Source of the DNA: Novosphingobium pokkalii
Lineage (GTDB): Bacteria; Pseudomonadota; Alphaproteobacteria; Sphingomonadales; Sphingomonadaceae
Length of the DNA stretch: 64,000 nucleotides
Assembly: GCF_014652855.1 (NCBI RefSeq)
Contig: NZ_BMZP01000002.1
Coordinates: 214,963 to 278,962, forward strand
Direction: 5' to 3'
Shown here: in pieces, positions 17,863-26,999 of the stretch
Position numbering within the stretch: position 1 is the stretch's first letter
Layout: the number at the start of each line of letters is the position of its first letter
Made by a program: the position numbers and the translations under genes
The notes under the pieces: generated by a model
What the model saw: the letters and a program-made list of their open reading frames with translations, nothing else
Told to the model about the DNA's origin: nothing
Database searches by the model: none

Positions 17863-18783
17863 CTAGTGAGTGAGCCGTCCTGCTACTTGATCAAGCAACA
17901 GATTAACCCCTGCCCCCTCATCAGCATCACGGCGGCTAAAGCGCCATGTCATTTCGCCAAGACACTGACCTAGGTGCTTGGATGAAAGCCAATGGTGCGT
18001 GCCGACGATTTGGCACTTTAACGACGTCCGCACGTTTTTAATACCACTGGTGCGAAGGCAATATTTACGGACATATTAGCCCGCACTATGGCTAACCCGG
18101 ATATCAAAATAGGCGTCACCACGCCCGACTAACGAAGTTTGCTCGTCGGTCATGACAGCGGTGCCAGGCGCGACATTTTCGCAGCTTGCTGATTGGATAT
18201 TGCGCGGACCTAGGCGTGGGGTAATGCCAGTACGCAGTTCACTTTCTCCCTCTAGCATTCCAAGAACGGCAATCTTTCATTTGCCGCTCTGCTTACCACC
18301 GGTACGCTGCCAAGAGTGCTTGTTCATTTGCTCACCGCCGATGAAGGTTTCGTCTGCTTCAACTTCGCCGCTGAGCGGGCGGTTGAATGAGCGCGTTTGC
18401 GCAGCGTAGCGCAGGCGGTGTAGAACGAACCATGCTGATTTTTGGGTGATCCCCAAGTCCTTTGCCAACTGCGTACTGGCGATTCCCTTCTTGTGGCTGG
18501 TGATGAGCCAGATTGCCAAAAGCCACGTGCGAAGCGGCAATTTACTGTCCTCAAAAATGGTGCCTACACGGATAGAGAAGCGCTTGCGACAATGACCACA
18601 CTTGTGGGTGCGTTGGTCAGAGAAGCAATAAATGCGGTCTGAATTACAGTGTGGGCAAAATGCCCCGTTTTTCCAGCGGATTGCGGTGAAGTGGTCAATC
18701 GCGGATTGCTCATCAGGTGCTTCCCGCATCATTTCGAGCATACTGTTGAATGTTGTGAGCACTGGCTTTCTCCGCTTCGCCAC
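17863..18783 (-). pseudogene. IS1595-family transposase with two in-frame stop codons
   Basis: Reading one frame from ATG 18783 to TAG 17863 gives 306 codons, the family's usual length. It has a zinc-ribbon (CPHC..CGHC, residues about 44-63), an HTH (STQLAKDLGITQKSAW), the first catalytic Asp in VEADETFIGG, the second in VMTDEQTS, and the C-terminal QIVGTHHWLSSKHL. A TGA at 18277-18279 and a TAA at 18076-18078 interrupt it. The second stop replaces the first residue of the expected EYVRG motif. The expected third catalytic block (GIEGFWSLLKR type) reads GIKNVRTSLKC. It is therefore inactive unless supplied in trans. Confidence 0.88.
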
Positions 18784-18818
18784 CTTACATATAGGCGTCT
18801 AACGGCCCCAAGCCAATG

Positions 18819-18835
18819 GGTCTCTCATGTATATA
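18819..18835 (-). repeat. Right terminal inverted repeat of IS1595-like element
   Basis: The minus strand reads TATATACATGAGAGACC, differing from the left repeat at one position. It lies 36 bases upstream of the transposase start and 15 bases from the stop of the downstream membrane-protein gene. Confidence 0.7.
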
Positions 18836-18849
18836 AATCCCTCTGTTTT

Positions 18850-20715
18850 TCAGCGCGGGTCAACCACCTGCCAGGCGGCGATATGGGTTTGCTCCTGGCC
18901 TGCGCTGGCCAGTGGGAACGGGCGCAGCCAGGCCGGTGGCGTGCCCGCCAGCAGGGCGGCCGCCAGACCATGCGGCGCTTGCCGGCTGTAGATGCGCATT
19001 TCCGGGGCCGTGGTGCAGACCACCACCAGCGTGGCGTGGCGCTTGCGCACATAGGCGCGCGCCGCCTCGGGATCGGCCAGGAAGGCGTGCATGACATCGC
19101 TGATCGCCGCAGCGGCGCGGTGATGGCCGGTGGCCACCACGCGCTGGTGCGTGCGCAGCAGGATATCGGGGCCGATATCGACCGGCGCGAAAATATCGGT
19201 GGCCGGCATCGCCGCCAGCGTACCCAGGCCACGTCGGAAATCGCATCCGCGCAGGCTGCCCATGGCCGGGTCGCGATCGGCCGGCGGATGGCCCAGCTTG
19301 GCCCAGGCCGTCTCGCCCAGCGCGACCGGCAGGATCGGCAGCACCGCCAGCAGCATCAGCACGTTGATGCCCATGCGACGTGCGGAACTGGTCTGCGCCA
19401 CGGCCGCCAGGCGCCATTGCCGCACTTGCCAGGCCGCCGGAAGGATGGCGACGCCCACCGCCGTGGCCATCGCCCGGCTGACCATGGCGCCAACCGCCAC
19501 GGCGCCGAGCAGGACGAGGGCGTGCTGCATCCAGCGCAGCCGCTCCGGCAGGGAGGGCGCGCTCTGGATCAGGCGCCAGCAGGCCCACAGCCCCAGCGGC
19601 ACCGCGCCGATCAGCGCGATGGCATTGTGCAGCGTGGTTTCCCAGATCGGGCGCCCTTCGCGCACATTGTCCAGCCAGTGGCTCTTGACATAGGGATCGA
19701 TGCCGCCGAACGCGCCATTGGCACATTGCGGCGCGGCCAGAGCCACGATCGCGGCCGCGCCGCCAGCGGCCAAGGCCAGCACAGCCAGGGCCAGCAGGCG
19801 CGAGGAGGGGCGCCGGGATGGACGCCACTGGGTCAGGCCAGCGCCGCATAGCGCCACCCAGCCGAGCGCGGCCATGTGCATCGGCGAGACGGCATCGCAA
19901 TGCTCAACGAGGTCACCCAGGCCCCGGCAGGCCAGGAACAGGCCGGCCGTGCCGAGCGCCAGCGCTGCCGCCGCATGGCCCGGCCGCTGCCACTGCCCGT
20001 CGATCACCGCACGCAAGCCGACCACGCCGATGAACAGCGCGGTAAGCGGCAGGCCTTCGAGCGAAACAGTCAGCCCGGCCGCGAGCGCCAGGCCGAGCAC
20101 CCAGCCACCACGGCGCGGATCGCGCGCATGCAGCCCGACCACGGCGCCCAGCGCAGAGACGATCTGCCAGCCATGGTGATCGATGCGCAAGGGCTGCATC
20201 TGGTGCAGCACGATGCCCGAAAGCCCGACGATGATCCCGGCCGCCACGGCCGTGTCGCGGCCGAACAGGCGATTGGCCGCGTGCATCGCCAGGGCCAGCG
20301 TGCACAGCACGGTCAGCGCCGGAACGATCACCGCTGCGGCGATTTCGGCGTTGGCAGTGCCCAGCAGCGGGCGCAGCGCCACGATCGTGGCCGCGATCGG
20401 CAGGTCGACCAGGCGCGACCAGTGCATCAGCACGCCTTCTGGCGCCATGATGCGATACTGGTGCAGATCGAACCAGCCTTGCCCGGCCAGCAGATCGCGC
20501 ACCTGGACCAGGCGCAGCACGTCGTCGGGATCGCCCATGCGCAGCGCGGGAATGTCGCGCGCAAAGATCAGCAGTTGCAGCCCTACGATCAGCGCCCAGA
20601 TGCCCAGCACCATCCACCAGCGCAGCGGCGCGGCGGGCATGGCCCCAGGTGGCGGCGCGGCAGCTTCGGCAGCGGAAGAAACGCGCTCGGTGTGCGCCGG
20701 AGCCAGCATCGCCAT
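18850..20715 (-). CDS. GT-C superfamily membrane protein, STT3/AglB-like
   Basis: This 621-residue polytopic membrane protein has about 11-13 hydrophobic helices and a soluble C-terminal part. The first loop reads MGDPDDVLRLVQVRDLLAG then FDLHQYRI and GVLMHWSRLVD. This resembles the acidic first periplasmic loop of STT3/AglB oligosaccharyltransferases (GDPYYHLRL type). A second motif, RIDHHGWQIV, corresponds to their TDHHxxE motif. The WWDYG peptide-binding motif was not found, so the acceptor is probably not an N-glycosylation sequon. A role in transferring polyprenyl-linked sugar is inferred. Start codon shares one base with the gtrA-like stop. Confidence 0.7.
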   Translation of the reverse strand: MAMLAPAHTERVSSAAEAAAPPPGAMPAAPLRWWMVLGIWALIVGLQLLIFARDIPALRMGDPDDVLRLVQVRDLLAGQGWFDLHQYRIMAPEGVLMHWSRLVDLPIAATIVALRPLLGTANAEIAAAVIVPALTVLCTLALAMHAANRLFGRDTAVAAGIIVGLSGIVLHQMQPLRIDHHGWQIVSALGAVVGLHARDPRRGGWVLGLALAAGLTVSLEGLPLTALFIGVVGLRAVIDGQWQRPGHAAAALALGTAGLFLACRGLGDLVEHCDAVSPMHMAALGWVALCGAGLTQWRPSRRPSSRLLALAVLALAAGGAAAIVALAAPQCANGAFGGIDPYVKSHWLDNVREGRPIWETTLHNAIALIGAVPLGLWACWRLIQSAPSLPERLRWMQHALVLLGAVAVGAMVSRAMATAVGVAILPAAWQVRQWRLAAVAQTSSARRMGINVLMLLAVLPILPVALGETAWAKLGHPPADRDPAMGSLRGCDFRRGLGTLAAMPATDIFAPVDIGPDILLRTHQRVVATGHHRAAAAISDVMHAFLADPEAARAYVRKRHATLVVVCTTAPEMRIYSRQAPHGLAAALLAGTPPAWLRPFPLASAGQEQTHIAAWQVVDPR

Positions 20716-21128
20716 CAGCGGAACACCACCTGCTTGCGCAGCACCCAGGTGGCGGCAAAGCTCAGGCCGATGGCCAGCACCTTGGCGCCGCGCGGATCAA
20801 GCCCCAGACGCACCAGGCCGCCCACCACCAGCGTGGTGATCGCCAGGCCGACCAGCGCCGAGCCCACGAACAGCGCCTGCTGCCGCCGCCGCGCCGGGCC
20901 GGACGCAGCAACGGTTTCGGCAAAGACCGCGCGGCTGGACAGCAGCCAGTGCGCCACGATGCCCAGGGCATAGCCCAGCGCCGAAGCCGCCATGGCCGGC
21001 ACGCCCAGCGCCAGCAGCGCCAGGAAACTGCCCATGTCCACCGCCAGCGCCCCCACGCTGGCAAGGACATAGCGCACCAGCGTGAGCTGGCCCAAACGGT
21101 GGAACAGGGGCACGACCATGGCCATCAT
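20715..21128 (-). CDS. GtrA family membrane protein
   Basis: The 137-residue protein has four hydrophobic helices and the GtrA pattern: RYVLASVGALAVDMGSFLALL, then GYALGIVAHWLLSSRAVF, and a C-terminal ATWVLRKQVVF. GtrA-type proteins are thought to flip or help transfer polyprenyl-phosphate-linked sugars in O-antigen and cell-wall polysaccharide pathways. It overlaps the GT-C gene (TGATG) and follows the FAD oxidoreductase gene by 53 bases. Several N-terminal Met codons (21128, 21125, 21119) make the exact start uncertain. Confidence 0.85.
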   Translation of the reverse strand: MMAMVVPLFHRLGQLTLVRYVLASVGALAVDMGSFLALLALGVPAMAASALGYALGIVAHWLLSSRAVFAETVAASGPARRRQQALFVGSALVGLAITTLVVGGLVRLGLDPRGAKVLAIGLSFAATWVLRKQVVFR

Positions 21129-21181
21129 TGCCGTCTAACGCCTCTCGGCAAAAGGATAAATCGATCCGGTTCGCGAAATGC

Positions 21182-22783
21182 TCAGGCAGCGCGGCGATCC
21201 GGCGCCGCAGCGATGCGTTCCGGCACGGCGCGCACCGAAGCCAGCGCGGCGGCCTGGTCGGGCGTGACCGGGCGCGTGCTGGGCAGGCCGGCCTCGGCGC
21301 CTTCGGCCCCTGCTTCGTGATATTCGGCGTCTTCGTTGACGCACCAAGTGTCGTAGAGCCGACGCTCGGCCACGATGTTTTCCACCGTGAGCATCGCGGT
21401 CATCATTGCGTGGTCCTGGTTGTTGTAGCGGTGCATGCCGTTGCGACCCACCAGGTGCAGGGTGGGATAGGCCGCTTCCAGTTCGGCACGCATGGCGGCG
21501 ACATTGGCGGCATAGGTATCGTCATAGACCGGATAGGCCTTTTCCTGGCGCACGACGACGCCGCCGATCACCTGGTCGGGCTGGACCAGCCCGAGGATCT
21601 GCATTTCGCGGGTGGCCAGCGCGATCAGGTCATCGTCGCTCGATGCCCAGAGATCATCGCCTTCAAAGCAGAAGTATTCCAGGCCCACGCAAGCAACGCT
21701 GTCATCGGGCACCATTTCGGGCGACCACGAGCGGAAGTTCTGGATGCGGCCAACCTTGACCTTGCTGTCGTGGATGTAGATCCAGTTGTCGGGGAACAGG
21801 TCTTCCGAGCGGATCTTGAGCGCCACGGTCAGGAAGTCGCGATACTTCAGTTCGTTGGCCTCGATCGTGGTCTGCGGCAGCGGGTGCATCCGCGCCGCCA
21901 GCTCGCGCATCGGCGCCGAGGAGATGGCATGGCGGGCGCGGATCAGGGTTTCCCCGCCATCGGCGCCGGTGGCGCTCAGCCGCCAGCCGCCCTGGCCATC
22001 GGCCGCCAGTTGCTTCATCGCCTGGCCCATCAGGATATGGCCGCCCTTGGCCAGAATCTTGTCACGCGCGGCTTCCCACATCATGCCCGGCCCGAGGCGC
22101 GGATAGCGGAAGGTTTCCAGCAGCGTCTTGGTCTGCATGCCGTCGTTGGGCTTCTTGTTGAGCCCCAGGCTGCGCTTGAACCCGTCGAGCACGGCGGCGC
22201 CAAGCGACAGGCCCTTGATGCGCTGCGCGGCCCAGTCGGCGCTCATCTCGTTGCAGGGCATGCCCCAGACCTTTTCGGTATAGGTCTTGAAGAAGATCGA
22301 ATAGAGCTTTTGCCCGAACTGGTTGGTGGTCCAATCCTCGAAGCTGCGCACGGTCTTCTTGGGGAAAGCCTTGGCTTTCACGTAGCTGGCCATGCACAGG
22401 GTGGAGCGCAGCACGCCGAGGTTGAACAGCGCCTCGAACGCGCGCAGCGGATAGGAATAGAACTTGCCCTCGTAATAGATCCGGCTCATCCGCGGGCGCT
22501 GGATGAAATCGTCGGGCAGGATCTCGTTCCACAGGTCGACCACGGCCTGGGACTTGGAAAAGAAGCGGTGGCCACCGATGTCGAAGCGATAGCCTTCGTG
22601 CTCCACCGTGCGGCTGATGCCGCCGACATAGCGCGTGTCCTTCTCGATGATCGCCACCGAAAGGCCCTGCTTGGTGAGCAGATAGCCGGCGGTCAGGCCG
22701 GCCGGCCCCGCGCCGATGATCGCCACGTCGACATCGTATTGACGGCCTTCATCCCCCGAAGTGCCCATCCCGTTAACCATCAC
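21182..22783 (-). CDS. FAD-dependent amine-oxidase/UDP-galactopyranose-mutase-like oxidoreductase
   Basis: The 533-residue protein has an N-terminal dinucleotide-binding fold, VDVAIIGAGPAGLTAGYLL then VAIIEKD, and the GGISRTVEHEGYRFDIGGHRFF motif shared by protoporphyrinogen oxidase-like and UDP-galactopyranose mutase-like flavoproteins. A C-terminal HLVGRNGMHRYNNQDHAMMTA motif completes the FAD site. Such proteins occur in polysaccharide gene clusters, and the two genes downstream are membrane sugar-handling proteins, so a sugar-nucleotide or lipid-sugar substrate is plausible but unproven. The start may be at the first or a nearby ATG. Ala/Glu-rich C-terminal tail. Confidence 0.82.
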   Translation of the reverse strand: MMVNGMGTSGDEGRQYDVDVAIIGAGPAGLTAGYLLTKQGLSVAIIEKDTRYVGGISRTVEHEGYRFDIGGHRFFSKSQAVVDLWNEILPDDFIQRPRMSRIYYEGKFYSYPLRAFEALFNLGVLRSTLCMASYVKAKAFPKKTVRSFEDWTTNQFGQKLYSIFFKTYTEKVWGMPCNEMSADWAAQRIKGLSLGAAVLDGFKRSLGLNKKPNDGMQTKTLLETFRYPRLGPGMMWEAARDKILAKGGHILMGQAMKQLAADGQGGWRLSATGADGGETLIRARHAISSAPMRELAARMHPLPQTTIEANELKYRDFLTVALKIRSEDLFPDNWIYIHDSKVKVGRIQNFRSWSPEMVPDDSVACVGLEYFCFEGDDLWASSDDDLIALATREMQILGLVQPDQVIGGVVVRQEKAYPVYDDTYAANVAAMRAELEAAYPTLHLVGRNGMHRYNNQDHAMMTAMLTVENIVAERRLYDTWCVNEDAEYHEAGAEGAEAGLPSTRPVTPDQAAALASVRAVPERIAAAPDRRAA

Positions 22784-22912
22784 ATGCCCCCGTCCAAGCG
22801 GTCTCGCTGATGGAATCGGAATGCAGGAAAATGGATAAGGGACAGTTAACGTTAAGCGTATCTTGCCGAGGCTCTAAGGGTTTTGCGCGAGGGGCGACCC
22901 CCGCGCCGCCGG

Positions 22913-23608
22913 TCAACCGGGCTGCCCCTTGCCGGGCCGGCCGGCCTGACGAGCGGCCTGGCGCGCAGCTTCGGTCAGGGCCTGGCCCAGTTGCAGCGGC
23001 GCGGAAATGCGCGCCAGCTCGTCAAGCTTGAAGGTCTGTTCAAAGACCAGGCCATAGCGGGGATGGTTGCGCCAGCGCACTTTGGCATAGAGCGGTTCCA
23101 TCACCCCGGTATCGAGCCGGACCAGCTCGTGCACCATCAGCCACTTTTCGCATTCGATGCAGGCGCCCTGCTGCGAAATGTCGTGGAACTGCACGTGGAC
23201 GTTCTCGCCGCCGGAATGGAGCACGGCATCGAGCACCAGGCGCAGGCGCACCTGGCGGCGGGGATAAGGCCCCTCGCGCTCGTCGAGCAGGCGCTGGACG
23301 TCGATCTCTTCCAGGAATTGCAAGCCGGCGTGATCGCCCGTGGTCCACACCAGGCGCGCCTCGTGGCGCTCGCCGGTGCCCAGCTCGATCGCCAGGCTCT
23401 TGTGCTCGGGGATCGGCGTGAACAGGCGGATCTTCACGCCGGTGGCCGAGGCATCGCGCAGGATGCAGAGGAATTCGCGGCCATCGACGATCAGCTTGGC
23501 CGCACGGATCAACAGGGTGAAGCGCGGCGCGGCGCGCAGTTCGGCACCGGTGGGGGAAGCGGCGGTGTCTTGCCCGGGTTCCTCGGGCAGATCGTTGCGC
23601 TGGGCCAC
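22913..23608 (-). CDS. Tandem PilZ domain protein (cyclic-di-GMP effector candidate)
   Basis: The 231-residue product contains a PilZ-like domain at about residues 28-110 (RAAPRFTLLIRAAKLIVDG, then LRDASATGVKIRLF) and a second at about 120-210 (RRQVRLRLVLDAVL, FHDISQQGACIEC). The RxxxR and DxSxxG elements fit cyclic-di-GMP binding: RRQVRLR and DISQQG in domain 2, and APRFT/DASATG in domain 1. I place the start at the GTG 23608 (V-AQRNDLPEE), preceded by GGAGAAGAGG; an in-frame ATG at 23815 adds 69 low-complexity residues. It is divergent from rpoZ. Confidence 0.75.
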   Translation of the reverse strand: MAQRNDLPEEPGQDTAASPTGAELRAAPRFTLLIRAAKLIVDGREFLCILRDASATGVKIRLFTPIPEHKSLAIELGTGERHEARLVWTTGDHAGLQFLEEIDVQRLLDEREGPYPRRQVRLRLVLDAVLHSGGENVHVQFHDISQQGACIECEKWLMVHELVRLDTGVMEPLYAKVRWRNHPRYGLVFEQTFKLDELARISAPLQLGQALTEAARQAARQAGRPGKGQPG

Positions 23609-23713
23609 AGCCCTCTTCTCCAATGGCGTGCAATTTCCCCTTGGCCGGGTGCACACGGTCCCGGTATGGCTTCTCTTATCGGGCAAGTCTTGCCTTTGCG
23701 TTACCCTAATTTG

Positions 23714-23723
23714 CGGTATACCG
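23714..23723. promoter_or_regulatory. 10-bp palindrome in PilZ/rpoZ intergenic region
   Basis: CGGTATACCG is a perfect palindrome about 106 bases upstream of the PilZ start. It lies in an otherwise GC-rich gap and could be an operator; no regulator is identified. Confidence 0.25.
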
Positions 23724-23820
23724 GCAAAAATTGCCTGAAAACGGCGCCGGGCGGCCACCGGGCGAAGGCGGGCGCGCAGGGTGCCATGCCCGCGATGGCG
23801 CATGTGCCCGGCCAAGTTCC

Positions 23821-23849
23821 TTGACTTTTCGGTCGCGCTTGCCTAGCTG
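23821..23849 (+). promoter_or_regulatory. Possible sigma-70 promoter for rpoZ
   Basis: TTGACT at 23821-23826 and TAGCTG at 23844-23849 are separated by 17 bases, about 40 bases before the rpoZ start. The -35 element is good, the -10 weak. Confidence 0.5.
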
Positions 23850-23887
23850 CACCCTCTCCCCGATCATTTCCATTTTCCGGAGTGCCC

Positions 23888-24232
23888 ATGGCGCGCGTTA
23901 CCGTCGAAGATTGCGTCGACAAGGTTCCCAACCGTTTCGATCTGGTCCTGCTGGCCGCCGAGCGCGCCCGCGCGATCTCGGGCGGTGCCGAACTCACCGT
24001 CGATCGCGACCGCGACAAGAACCCCGTGGTGGCGCTGCGCGAAATCGCCGACGAGACGGTGCGCCCCACCATCCTCAAGGAAAACCTGATCCAGTCGCTC
24101 CAGCGCGTGCTGCCTGACGACGACGATGAAGTCGATGAAATCGGCTCGCTGTCGCAGTCGGCCGAAGCGCTGCGCATCACGGCCGCCGCGCCGGTGCGCA
24201 ACACCTCGCTGGGCGCCGATTACGACGCTTGA
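23888..24232 (+). CDS. rpoZ: RNA polymerase omega subunit
   Basis: Omega is a small chaperone-like subunit of RNA polymerase that binds beta-prime. The 114-residue protein begins [31 protein letters not shown], the standard omega signature, followed by [15 protein letters not shown] and an acidic region ([11 protein letters not shown]) as in other alphaproteobacterial omegas. I use the ATG at 23888, although an in-frame GTG lies two codons upstream; CCGGAG lies just before both. It is followed by a 119-base gap and the Suv3-like helicase gene. Confidence 0.96.
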   Translation: MARVTVEDCVDKVPNRFDLVLLAAERARAISGGAELTVDRDRDKNPVVALREIADETVRPTILKENLIQSLQRVLPDDDDEVDEIGSLSQSAEALRITAAAPVRNTSLGADYDA

Positions 24233-24351
24233 TCGCGCCGGGCTGGCTCGTCCGGCCCGCTGAAACGACAAGCCAGATGCTTGCAGGGCGCCGGGGATAA
24301 TTCCGCGGCGCCTTCTTGCATGTGCATGCTGCGCCCGCCACATTCAGGTTC

Positions 24352-26970
24352 ATGGCCAACCGCGCGCCCGCCTCTCCGCGAGTGACCTCGTCGGCGAATC
24401 GTCTGTCCACTGGCAGAGCGGCGGCCGGCGGCACGATCAAGGCCGTGCTTGGCCCCACCAACACCGGCAAGACCCATCTTGCGATCGAGCGGCTCTGCGC
24501 CCATTCCTCCGGGGCGATCGGCTTTCCCCTGCGCCTGCTGGCGCGCGAGGTCTATGACCGGGTCTGCGCGATCAAGGGCCCGGCCCAGGTCGCGCTGATC
24601 ACCGGCGAGGAGCGAATCGAGCCCAAGGGCGCGCGCTGGCTGCTGTGCACCACCGAAGCCATGCCGGCCCGGCCCGACCTGGCCTTTGTCGCGCTCGATG
24701 AAGCGCAGCTTTCCGCCGATCCCGAACGCGGCCACATCTTCACCGATCGCCTGCTCCATGCGCGCGGGCGCGAGGAAACCATGCTGCTTGGCTCGGCCAC
24801 GCTGGAACCGATGGTGAAAGCCTTGGTGCCCGAGGCGGAGATCATCACCCGCCCGCGCTTTTCCACGCTCAGCCATGTCGGCGCCAAGAAGCTCAGCCGC
24901 ATTCCCCCGCGCAGCGCGATCGTCGCGTTTTCGGCCGAGCAGGTCTATGTCATGGCCGAAATGCTGCGGCGCTTTCGCGGCGGCGCGGCGGTGGTCATGG
25001 GGGTGCTCAGCCCGCAGACGCGCAACGCCCAGGTGGCGATGTACCAGTCGGGCGAGGTCGATTACCTCGTGGCGACCGATGCCGTGGGCATGGGCCTCAA
25101 TCTCGATGTCGAGCATGTCGCCTTTGCCGGCCTTTCCAAATACGACGGGCATCGCCATCGCCGGCTGACCACGGCGGAAATGGCCCAGATCGCTGGACGC
25201 GCCGGGCGTCATCACAAGGATGGCACCTTTGGCACGCTTGCGGGCACAGGCGGGCGCGACCCGGAATTCACCGACGAGGAAGTCTATGCCATCGAAGAGC
25301 ATCGCTTCCCGCCGCTGACCCGCCTGTTCTGGCGCGAAGCGGAGCCGCGCTTCGATTCGCTGGCCACGCTGATCGCCGATCTGGAAAGCCCGCCACCCCG
25401 GCCGGAACTGACCACGCCACCCGAAGCGATCGACCTCGCCGTGTTGCGCCGCCTGGCCGAGGATCCGGACGTGGCGGCCACCTTGCGCGGGGCGCGCAGC
25501 GTGGAGCGGTTCTGGCATGTCTGCTCGCTGCCCGATTTCCGCCAGCAGGGATCGGAAACCCACGCGCGCTTCGTGGCGCGGCTGTGGCAGGATCTGCGCG
25601 GCGGCTATCTCGGCGCGGACTATGTCGCCCAGGCGATTGCCCAGCTCGACAATCCCTCGGGCGATATCGACACGCTGCAAGGGCGCATCGCGGCGATTCG
25701 CAGTTGGTCCTATATCGCCCAGCGGCCCGACTGGGTCTTGGCGCGTGATGAAATGTCGGCCCGCGCCCGCGCGGTGGAAACGCGCCTGTCCGATGCCCTG
25801 CACGGCCGCCTGACCGAACGCTTCGTCAACCGCCGCACCACCGTGCTGATGCGCAAGGCTGGCGCCGACGCCTCGCTGTTGCCGGTGCGGCTGGGCGAGG
25901 GCGGGGCCGTGCTGGTGGACGACGAACCGATCGGCCATCTCGATGGCTTCCGCTTCGTGGTCGATCCGCTGGCGCGCGCGGCCGATCGCAAGCTGCTGCT
26001 GGCAGCGGCCGAGCGGCACTTGCCCGGCCTGCTCGCCGGTCGCCTGGCCGAGCTGGTGGCCGACGCCGCCAGCGGCCGCGATCTCGCCCTGGCCGAGGGA
26101 CAGGTGACGTGGCGCGGCCTTGCCGTGGCGGGCCTGGCCAAGGGCCGCGGCCTGCTAGAACCCCGGATCGCGCTGGAGCCCGCGCTGGAACGCCTGGCGC
26201 CAGCCGAGCGCGACAAGGTTCAGGCCGCGCTGGCGCAGTGGCTGGAACAGGCCCTGGCGGCGCCGCTACGCCCCTTGCGCCGCCTGGCCGAGGCGGCGCG
26301 CGATCCCGCCGCCGGCGCCGAACTGCGCGCGCTGGCGCTTCATCTGGTGGAAGGCGGCGGCGTGTTGGCGCGCGAGGCGGCGCGACTTGACGACCTGAGC
26401 CCGGCGCAACGCGCCATGGCGCGCAAGCTGGGCATCCAGGTGGGCGCGCTCGACGTGTTCGTGCCCGCCGCGCTGCGCAGCGCGCCGCTTGCGGCCTGGG
26501 CCACGCTGGCCAGGGTGTGGGGCCTTGCGCCGGTGACTCCGCCAAGCGGTCTTGCCCCGGTGCTCGCCGGAAAGACGGTGCCCCTGGGCTATCGCCGTGC
26601 CGGCAGCCAGGTCTTGCGCGTGGACATGGCCGAAAAGCTGCTCCACGCGGCCCATGGCGTGCGCCAAGGCTATCGGAGCCGTCGCTTCGTGCTCGATCCG
26701 GCGCTGGCCCGCTCGATGGGCCTGACCACCGCCAGCTATGCCGCGCTGCTGCGCCAGGCAGGGTTCCGCGCCGCCGTGCCGCGCGCGCTGGCCGAAGGGC
26801 AGGCTGGCCCGCCCGCGCCGCCGCTGTGGCAATGGCGCCCGCCCCGGCCTGCTGCCGTGGCGCCCACAAAAAGTCTGGCAGCGAAAGGCAAGGGGGCCAC
26901 CGCCGCGCCAAGACCGGCGCCACCAGCGGCCACCGGCGCCTTTGCCGCGCTGGCCGAACTCTTGCGATAG
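24352..26970 (+). CDS. Suv3-like DEAD/DExH RNA helicase
   Basis: The 872-residue product resembles mitochondrial Suv3 and its alphaproteobacterial relatives. Helicase motifs are visible: motif I GPTNTGKTHLAIERL (about residue 34), Ia PLRLLAREVY, II as DEAQ in FVALDEAQLS, III GSATLEP, then ATDAVGMGLNLDVEH (V) and QIAGRAGRHHKDG (VI). A long C-terminal region rich in Ala, Pro and Lys follows and may bind RNA. The ATG at 24352 is chosen because 12 residues from the upstream ATG are not family-like. It is followed by an S4-domain gene 29 bases later. A role in RNA turnover is inferred. Confidence 0.88.
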   Translation: MANRAPASPRVTSSANRLSTGRAAAGGTIKAVLGPTNTGKTHLAIERLCAHSSGAIGFPLRLLAREVYDRVCAIKGPAQVALITGEERIEPKGARWLLCTTEAMPARPDLAFVALDEAQLSADPERGHIFTDRLLHARGREETMLLGSATLEPMVKALVPEAEIITRPRFSTLSHVGAKKLSRIPPRSAIVAFSAEQVYVMAEMLRRFRGGAAVVMGVLSPQTRNAQVAMYQSGEVDYLVATDAVGMGLNLDVEHVAFAGLSKYDGHRHRRLTTAEMAQIAGRAGRHHKDGTFGTLAGTGGRDPEFTDEEVYAIEEHRFPPLTRLFWREAEPRFDSLATLIADLESPPPRPELTTPPEAIDLAVLRRLAEDPDVAATLRGARSVERFWHVCSLPDFRQQGSETHARFVARLWQDLRGGYLGADYVAQAIAQLDNPSGDIDTLQGRIAAIRSWSYIAQRPDWVLARDEMSARARAVETRLSDALHGRLTERFVNRRTTVLMRKAGADASLLPVRLGEGGAVLVDDEPIGHLDGFRFVVDPLARAADRKLLLAAAERHLPGLLAGRLAELVADAASGRDLALAEGQVTWRGLAVAGLAKGRGLLEPRIALEPALERLAPAERDKVQAALAQWLEQALAAPLRPLRRLAEAARDPAAGAELRALALHLVEGGGVLAREAARLDDLSPAQRAMARKLGIQVGALDVFVPAALRSAPLAAWATLARVWGLAPVTPPSGLAPVLAGKTVPLGYRRAGSQVLRVDMAEKLLHAAHGVRQGYRSRRFVLDPALARSMGLTTASYAALLRQAGFRAAVPRALAEGQAGPPAPPLWQWRPPRPAAVAPTKSLAAKGKGATAAPRPAPPAATGAFAALAELLR

Positions 26971-26999
26971 GGCACCGCCACCAGACCGAGGGAGCACGG

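Larger units (their letters stand above)
16325..18842. mobile_element. IS1595-family insertion with methyltransferase passenger
   Basis: A block of lower GC content is bounded by inverted repeats (TATATACATGAGTGACC at 16331-16347; its complement, 16/17 matching, at 18819-18835). It holds an adenine-type DNA methyltransferase, an unknown gene and an IS1595-family transposase pseudogene. CTGATTTT at 16317-16324 and CTGTTTTT at 18843-18850 resemble an 8-bp target duplication with one change, the size known for IS1595. Outside these lie CCCGCGCTGA (16311-16320) and its exact complement (18850-18859), which would have formed a terminator stem before insertion. Exact ends are uncertain by a few bases. 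Confidence 0.7.

Noticed and set aside
16325..18842. Prophage remnant
   Set aside because: The methyltransferase has phage-like relatives, but there are no structural, integrase or lysis genes; the ends and transposase indicate an IS1595 element.
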